Source: Proteobacteria bacterium UBA4575
GTDB taxonomy: Bacteria > Pseudomonadota > Gammaproteobacteria > UBA4575
Direction of reading: 5' to 3'
Assembly (NCBI GenBank): GCA_002386945.1
Contig: DGKH01000041.1
Location: forward strand, 443-18,264
Length of the DNA stretch: 17,822 bases
Positions within the stretch are counted from its first letter, which is position 1. Each line of letters opens with the position of its first letter. Below are positions 13,738 through 17,822 of this stretch, in pieces. A model generated the notes under the pieces. It ran no database searches, was not told the DNA's origin, and saw nothing but the letters and a program-made list of their open reading frames with translations. The translations under genes and the position numbers were made by a program.

Positions 13738-15111
13738 ATGCTGAAAATATCCAGTTACTTGTTTGGTTTTTTCTTTGCACTAGAAGTTGCAGCGACTGGC
13801 TTGCCACAAAGTCTGGATGGTGAAGCCCTGCCTAGTCTAGCGCCGATGCTAGAGACAACGATACCGAGTGTCGTCAACATTGCGACGTCAGGCATCGAGG
13901 TTGAGCGCAACCCTTTATTTAAAGATTCTTTCTATAAGAACTTTCTTGATGGGCCTGAAAAACAGCGTGAAAACCTTATCAGGGGTAGTGGTTCTGGGGT
14001 TATCTTAGATAGTAAGAAAGGGTATGTCGTGACTAATCATCACGTTATTGAACAGGCCGATGATATTGTCGTTACGCTCAGAGATGGTCGTAAATTTAAT
14101 GCGCAGATTATTGGTGTTGATCCACGTACCGATCTCGCTGTGATTCAAATTAAGGCGCAGCAACTAAATGCTATCGCTGTGGCTGACTCCTCTCAGTTAC
14201 GGGTTGGTGATTTTGTGGTTGCTATAGGTAATCCATTTGGTCTCGGTCAAACAGTGACATCAGGGATTATTAGTGCGCTAGGCCGTAGTGGTTTAGGTCT
14301 AGATGACTATGAAAATTTTATTCAAACCGATGCCTCGATTAATCCAGGTAACTCGGGTGGTGCCTTGGTCAATCTGCGCGGTCAGTTGATTGGTATTAAT
14401 ACCGCTAGCGCTAGCTATAAAGGTAGTGACGGTAGTAGTAAAGGTAGTATCGGTATTGGTTTTGCCATCCCGACGAATATGGTACGTGAGATCACCGCGC
14501 AGCTGATTGAGTTTGGCGGACTGAAACGTGGCTCTATTGGTTTTCGTGTGCAGAATGTTAGCCGTGACCTGGGACAGGATTCTGCCTTAAAAAGTCATAA
14601 CGATGTGGTAGTGATGCAGGTGGAAAAAGGCTCGTCGGCACAGAAATCGGGCTTGCGCAAAGGTGATGTGATTGTAGGAGTGAATGGGGTCAAGATTAAA
14701 AATGCCGCTGATGTTCGAAATCTGATCGGGCTATCACGCGTTGGTCAAAAGTTAAAAATCGATTTCTTTCGCAATAGTAAAGTGAGGCGCATTTATGCTG
14801 AGATTTTTGAGCGCCACGTGCCTAAGCGTCAAGGTAAGAGTTTTGCAAGGCAACTTGCGGATGTTGAATTTGCTGTGATCGAAGAGCCACGACAACAGTC
14901 TGAGGGTGGAACTGTGATTATCGTCAATGCTATCGATGTAACTGGGGTTGCAGCTAGCTGGGGTTTATATAAGGGAGACATTATCCGTGCCATCAATAAA
15001 GTTGATGTGAGTGACTTTGAACAAATGGAGGCGGCAATTGCGACATCTCAGAATGGCCTATTACTTAATGTTGATCGTGAAAATAGTATATTCCAAATCT
15101 TCATGCGTTAG
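13738..15111 (+). CDS. degQ: Periplasmic DegQ/DegP-type serine protease, Do family
   Basis: A 457-residue trypsin-like protease with two PDZ domains, a periplasmic enzyme that removes misfolded proteins. A signal peptide (about 1-20, cut near VAATG) precedes VVNI. The catalytic triad is H102 in VVTNHHVI, D132 in DPRTDLAV and S206 in NPGNSGGAL; IGNPFGLGQTVTSGIISA (163-180) and GSIGIGFAIPTNM are also family blocks. PDZ1 covers about 262-350 and PDZ2 about 375-455. The LA loop is short, more like DegQ than DegP. The ATG at 13738 has AAGG 9 bases upstream; a TTG at 13729 would crowd that site. It follows cbpA by 12 bases, pairing a cytoplasmic co-chaperone with an envelope protease. It converges with moaD, with 16 bases between. 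Confidence 0.95.
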   Translation: MLKISSYLFGFFFALEVAATGLPQSLDGEALPSLAPMLETTIPSVVNIATSGIEVERNPLFKDSFYKNFLDGPEKQRENLIRGSGSGVILDSKKGYVVTNHHVIEQADDIVVTLRDGRKFNAQIIGVDPRTDLAVIQIKAQQLNAIAVADSSQLRVGDFVVAIGNPFGLGQTVTSGIISALGRSGLGLDDYENFIQTDASINPGNSGGALVNLRGQLIGINTASASYKGSDGSSKGSIGIGFAIPTNMVREITAQLIEFGGLKRGSIGFRVQNVSRDLGQDSALKSHNDVVVMQVEKGSSAQKSGLRKGDVIVGVNGVKIKNAADVRNLIGLSRVGQKLKIDFFRNSKVRRIYAEIFERHVPKRQGKSFARQLADVEFAVIEEPRQQSEGGTVIIVNAIDVTGVAASWGLYKGDIIRAINKVDVSDFEQMEAAIATSQNGLLLNVDRENSIFQIFMR

Positions 15112-15127
15112 GTCATGATTCACTAAT

Positions 15128-15358
15128 CTAACCCCCTGTAACCGGTGGGAAAAAGGCGACTTCATCACCATCATTCACATCGGTATCTAGTGTGCTGTAT
15201 TCCTGATTGATCGCGCAGAGCAGATTGTCTGGCTGTGCTTCGGTTGTGAGCTGCGCCCAAATGGAATGTGGCGTTTGTGTGTCAGCCCACTCTAGGTCAA
15301 CCTCATCAAGCTTCACGCTCTCGCGTAAGCTAGCAAAAAAACGGACTTTTATTGTCAT
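15128..15358 (-). CDS. moaD: Molybdopterin synthase sulfur-carrier subunit
   Basis: A 76-residue ubiquitin-like protein that carries the thiocarboxylate donated to precursor Z (cPMP) by molybdopterin synthase. [13 protein letters not shown] at the start and [14 protein letters not shown] at the end are typical; the terminal Gly-Gly is the thiocarboxylation site. The ATG at 15358 gives normal length; extending upstream to 15442 would run across the moaC start. AAGG lies 11 bases before the ATG, rather far. The partner large subunit MoaE is not in the window. It diverges from moaC instead of following it as in the E. coli moaABCDE order. Confidence 0.92.
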   Translation of the reverse strand: MTIKVRFFASLRESVKLDEVDLEWADTQTPHSIWAQLTTEAQPDNLLCAINQEYSTLDTDVNDGDEVAFFPPVTGG

Positions 15359-15389
15359 CGGGTAGAGAACCTTGGCGTTTAAAGTGGTG

Positions 15390-15395
15390 TATAAT
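15390..15395 (+). promoter_or_regulatory. Candidate -10 element for moaC
   Basis: TATAAT in the 68-base spacer between divergent moaD and moaC, 31 bases before the moaC GTG. No good -35 hexamer is seen at normal spacing. The short spacer leaves little room for two independent promoters. No molybdenum-cofactor riboswitch could fit. Confidence 0.35.
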
Positions 15396-15426
15396 TTGGA
15401 TATTCTTTTTAAACGATAAGTTAGCT

Positions 15427-15903
15427 GTGAGTCAATTAACACATTTTAATCAAGCCGGTGAGGCACACATGGTCGATATCGGCAGTAAAGCCGAGACAGA
15501 TCGCCTAGCGATCGCGACCGGAAGCATCCAGATGCAGGCCGAGACCCTAGATTTAATCCAACAGGGTGGGCATAAAAAAGGTGATGTGCTAGGTATCGCG
15601 CGTATTGCTGGCATTATGGCCGCAAAGAAAACCTCTGAACTGATTCCACTCTGTCATCCCCTACAGTTGACCTCAGTTAAGGTTAATTTCAACTGCAATG
15701 TAGAGAAATTACAGGTTGAATGTAGCGTGCAAGTTAAGACTAGTGGCGCCACTGGTGTTGAGATGGAAGCCTTAACCGCTGTGCAAGTGGCCTTGTTGAC
15801 GATTTATGATATGTGTAAGGCAGTCGATCGGGGCATGGTTATGCAAGCGATTCAACTAGAACAAAAAGAAGGCGGTAAGTCGGGCGTTTGGACTAGAGAA
15901 TAA
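15427..15903 (+). CDS. moaC: Cyclic pyranopterin monophosphate synthase
   Basis: Converts the MoaA product (3',8-cyclo-GTP) to cPMP in molybdenum cofactor synthesis. The 158 residues match E. coli MoaC (161) almost end to end. The GTG at 15427 gives the start [18 protein letters not shown], nearly the E. coli beginning, so a non-ATG start is well supported. Key blocks are [15 protein letters not shown] (K51), LIPLCHPL (72-79, H77), [10 protein letters not shown] (107-116) and [10 protein letters not shown] (125-134, D128 and K131). The conserved C-terminal GGKSG is present. A terminator follows. Its MoaA partner lies outside the window. Confidence 0.97.
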   Translation: MSQLTHFNQAGEAHMVDIGSKAETDRLAIATGSIQMQAETLDLIQQGGHKKGDVLGIARIAGIMAAKKTSELIPLCHPLQLTSVKVNFNCNVEKLQVECSVQVKTSGATGVEMEALTAVQVALLTIYDMCKAVDRGMVMQAIQLEQKEGGKSGVWTRE

Positions 15904-15914
15904 TACGTTTTACT

Positions 15915-15948
15915 CAGTCCCTAAATGACAGTTGGGAGGGGCTGTTTT
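15915..15948 (+). terminator. Intrinsic terminator after moaC
   Basis: CAGTCCCT (15915-15922) pairs with AGGGGCTG (15937-15944) through 8 bp including one G-U, with a 14-base loop, then TTTTA. It begins 12 bases after the moaC stop and separates it from the AsmA-family gene. Confidence 0.6.
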
Positions 15949-15979
15949 ATGCCAACTAACTAATTCATTGGGGCGATGA

Positions 15980-17809
15980 ATGAAAATAGGTAAATTAATA
16001 TTCGGCGCAGCACTCGTTGCGCTTCTTATTGTTGTGGCGGCCGCTACGATTTTCTTGCTGACGTTTGATGCCAATGAAAACAAGCAAAGCATTACCGATC
16101 TAGTTAAAGAACAGACTGGCCGTGAGCTAGTCTTAGATGGTGATGTTGGTTTCAGTCTATTTCCTAAGATTGCGATTACCTTAGGGGCAGCGCAACTAAG
16201 TAACGCGGCTGGCTTTACAGCAGAGACCTTTGCACGGGTAGATAAAGCCACGGCTAGTGTTGAGTTGTTACCGTTATTTACCGGCGACATTCAGATCGAC
16301 ACGATCGAGCTACAAGGCCTACAGGTTAATCTAGAGACTAAGGCTTCTGGAAAAACCAACTGGGATGATCTGGCGAAATCCGAAGCGCATGAATCGAAAA
16401 CAGATGAATCTGAAACAGACGATTCAGATCAAGGCCTCGCTATGTCGATTGGCGGTATTCAGATCAGTAATGCCCAGGTGCATTATGTCGATCACAAAAC
16501 TAAATCCACCCTGCGTATAGACGTAATCGAATTAGAGACTGGTGCCTTAGGTCGAGGTGATGATACGCATATTCATAGTGTAATAGGGGTGCAGCAAGAT
16601 GATACGCGTCTGCAATTAGAATTGGATACGCAGGCGCGTACTGACTTCGCTAGCATGCGTTATCAACTGCAAGGCTTAGAGCTTGATATCACGGCGCATG
16701 GGGCTGATCTACCTAATGGACAGATTGCCTTGCGAATAAATGCTGATGGTAGTGTCGACTTGAAACAAGGGTCAATAAGCCTCGATCCATTTACCTTAAC
16801 TTTGGATAAAGACATGGTTGATGGCACATTAAATATTAAATCGTTCTCACGGCCGAATATTCACTTTGTGCTATCCAGTAAAGCATTAAATCTTGATCGA
16901 TGGCTTGCGACCGATGAGCCGGCAGAGGCTGTGGTGCAAACTAATAGCGATGAGGTTATTGCGTTGCCGACTGAAATGCTGCGCTCTTTAAGCCTGTTGG
17001 GTGAGATAGATGTGACCGAGTTAAACGTTTCGAGTCTCTCTCTAGAAAACTTGAAAATCAAGCTGGTTGCAAAGGCGGGTGTGTTAGAGATCAAGCAATT
17101 GGATGCTGATTTTTATCAAGGCCAGATTAATGCCCAGGCTAAACTTGATGTTAGCAAGCCTCGACCAAGCTATGTCGCCAGTAGCATGCTAAAAGACATT
17201 CAGCTTGCGCCTTTGATGAATGATGTGATGGAAACTGAAAAACCTATGCTGCGAGGCGTTGCGATGGCGCAGTTTGCAGTCAATACCAGCGGCGAACGCA
17301 TCAGCCAGTTACGTAAAAACTTAGGTGGTGATGCGCGCTTTAAGGTATCTGATGGCGCCTTGGTGAGTAAGGGTTTAACCCGTGCCTTAGAGCAAGCAGC
17401 GGCCTTGCTGAAAGGGCGTGCGCCTAAGCCAGCAGGCGAAGAGGTTTTACTCGAAGAGGCCTCAGGTAGCGCAACCATTGCGGCGGGTCTATTGCAAAAT
17501 AAAGATCTCAAACTAAAAACCCCATTGCTCGATGGTCATGGTCGCGGCCAAGTCAACATCGCCAATGGCACTATCGATTATGTTTTAAAGATGGGTCTGC
17601 CAGGTTCCGCAGATAAAGTAGGTTTACCGATTCGTGTGCGTGGGCCATGGAACGATATGCAATACAGTGTTGATGTGAAAGATGCACTTAAAAGCAAAGC
17701 GAATGAGCTGGTCGATAAACAAAAGGAAAAAGTAGAAAAGAAGATTCAAAAGAAAGTACAAGAAAAGGCTAAAGGTCTACTCGGCGATAAACTGAAAAAA
17801 CTTTTTTAG
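15980..17809 (+). CDS. AsmA family protein
   Basis: A 609-residue inner-membrane-anchored periplasmic protein of the AsmA-like group, related to bridge-like lipid transport proteins thought to move phospholipids toward the outer membrane. An N-terminal membrane helix (about 7-28) is followed by the AsmA signature with GRELVLDGDVGFSLFPKIAITLG (47-69), GFTAETFARVDKATASVELLPL (78-99) and LQGLQVNLE. An acidic linker (134-150, SEAHESKTDESETDDSD) interrupts the domain. The C-terminal AsmA part includes GGDARFKVSDGALVSKGL and GRGQVNIANGTIDY. The last 46 residues (564-609) are a Lys/Glu-rich coiled helix. GGGG lies 8 bases upstream of the ATG. In many gammaproteobacteria mutY follows asmA, but only 13 bases remain here. 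Confidence 0.93.
   Translation: MKIGKLIFGAALVALLIVVAAATIFLLTFDANENKQSITDLVKEQTGRELVLDGDVGFSLFPKIAITLGAAQLSNAAGFTAETFARVDKATASVELLPLFTGDIQIDTIELQGLQVNLETKASGKTNWDDLAKSEAHESKTDESETDDSDQGLAMSIGGIQISNAQVHYVDHKTKSTLRIDVIELETGALGRGDDTHIHSVIGVQQDDTRLQLELDTQARTDFASMRYQLQGLELDITAHGADLPNGQIALRINADGSVDLKQGSISLDPFTLTLDKDMVDGTLNIKSFSRPNIHFVLSSKALNLDRWLATDEPAEAVVQTNSDEVIALPTEMLRSLSLLGEIDVTELNVSSLSLENLKIKLVAKAGVLEIKQLDADFYQGQINAQAKLDVSKPRPSYVASSMLKDIQLAPLMNDVMETEKPMLRGVAMAQFAVNTSGERISQLRKNLGGDARFKVSDGALVSKGLTRALEQAAALLKGRAPKPAGEEVLLEEASGSATIAAGLLQNKDLKLKTPLLDGHGRGQVNIANGTIDYVLKMGLPGSADKVGLPIRVRGPWNDMQYSVDVKDALKSKANELVDKQKEKVEKKIQKKVQEKAKGLLGDKLKKLF
16391..16420 (+). repeat. Two imperfect 15-base in-frame repeats in the AsmA acidic linker
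   Basis: GAATCGAAAACAGAT and GAATCTGAAACAGAC are adjacent, 12 of 15 bases the same, encoding ESKTD and ESETD. A partial third (GATTCAGAT, encoding DSD) follows. This is a likely slippage-grown linker within the gene. Confidence 0.6.
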
Positions 17810-17822
17810 TTTGCTTTAGATT

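Noticed and set aside
15352..15426. Upstream extension of moaC to an earlier in-frame start
   Set aside because: The extra 25 residues match nothing, would run through the promoter spacer, and the GTG at 15427 gives the standard MSQLTH start.
15910..16290. 126-codon minus-strand open frame at the start of the AsmA-family gene
   Set aside because: Antisense shadow of a clear AsmA N-terminus, and it would run through the moaC terminator.
1..17822. CRISPR array, prophage, transposon, tRNA or toxin-antitoxin locus
   Set aside because: No regularly spaced repeats, transposase, integrase, tRNA fold or paired small toxin and antitoxin genes were seen on either strand.

Overview
This window is ordinary chromosomal DNA of a gammaproteobacterium with moderate to low GC. 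The support is a set of gammaproteobacterial-type genes (priA, zinc-form rpmE, hemH, hemW, rdgB, rph, yicC, moaC/moaD, cbpA, a DegQ-like protease and an AsmA protein) and close similarity of several products to enterobacterial relatives as I remember them. I cannot assign a genus. There is no phage, insertion sequence, CRISPR array, tRNA or rRNA.

Layout. 1-1430 (-) is the N-terminal two thirds of PriA, running off the left edge. 1431-1818 is an AT-rich gap with one consensus DnaA box and a short tandem repeat. 1819-3581 (+) holds an HNH endonuclease and ferrochelatase. 3614-5998 (-) holds a stand-alone PolA-like 5'-3' exonuclease and a lipoprotein M48 metalloprotease. 6156-6359 (-) is ribosomal protein bL31. 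6360-6734 is a 375-base gap with a cluster of DnaA boxes, an IHF consensus and an AT-rich core. 6735-9419 (-) is a chain of overlapping or touching genes: rph, rdgB, hemW and a small CPXCG zinc-ribbon protein. On the + strand follow yicC (9584), an AT-rich lipoprotein phosphoesterase/phospholipase C (10496), a one-domain asparaginase-like protein (12247), and the pair cbpA plus DegQ-like protease (12826-15111). moaD (-) and moaC (+) diverge from a short shared spacer at 15359-15426, and an AsmA-family protein closes the window.

How the genes relate. Most are housekeeping: replication restart (PriA), nucleotide-pool cleaning (RdgB), RNA maturation (RNase PH, YicC), heme synthesis and trafficking (HemH, HemW), molybdopterin synthesis (MoaC, MoaD), and envelope protein quality control (M48 protease, DegQ-like protease, AsmA, with cytoplasmic CbpA).

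Most worth a second look: the oriC-like arrangement at 6494-6705 (two consensus DnaA boxes as a perfect inverted pair, a third near-consensus box, an IHF consensus in AT-rich DNA, then an R2-type box), and a further perfect DnaA box just upstream of priA. The phosphoesterase at 10496-12055 looks acquired: its base and codon use differ from its neighbours and it sits directly after yicC. I found no clearly new multi-gene system.
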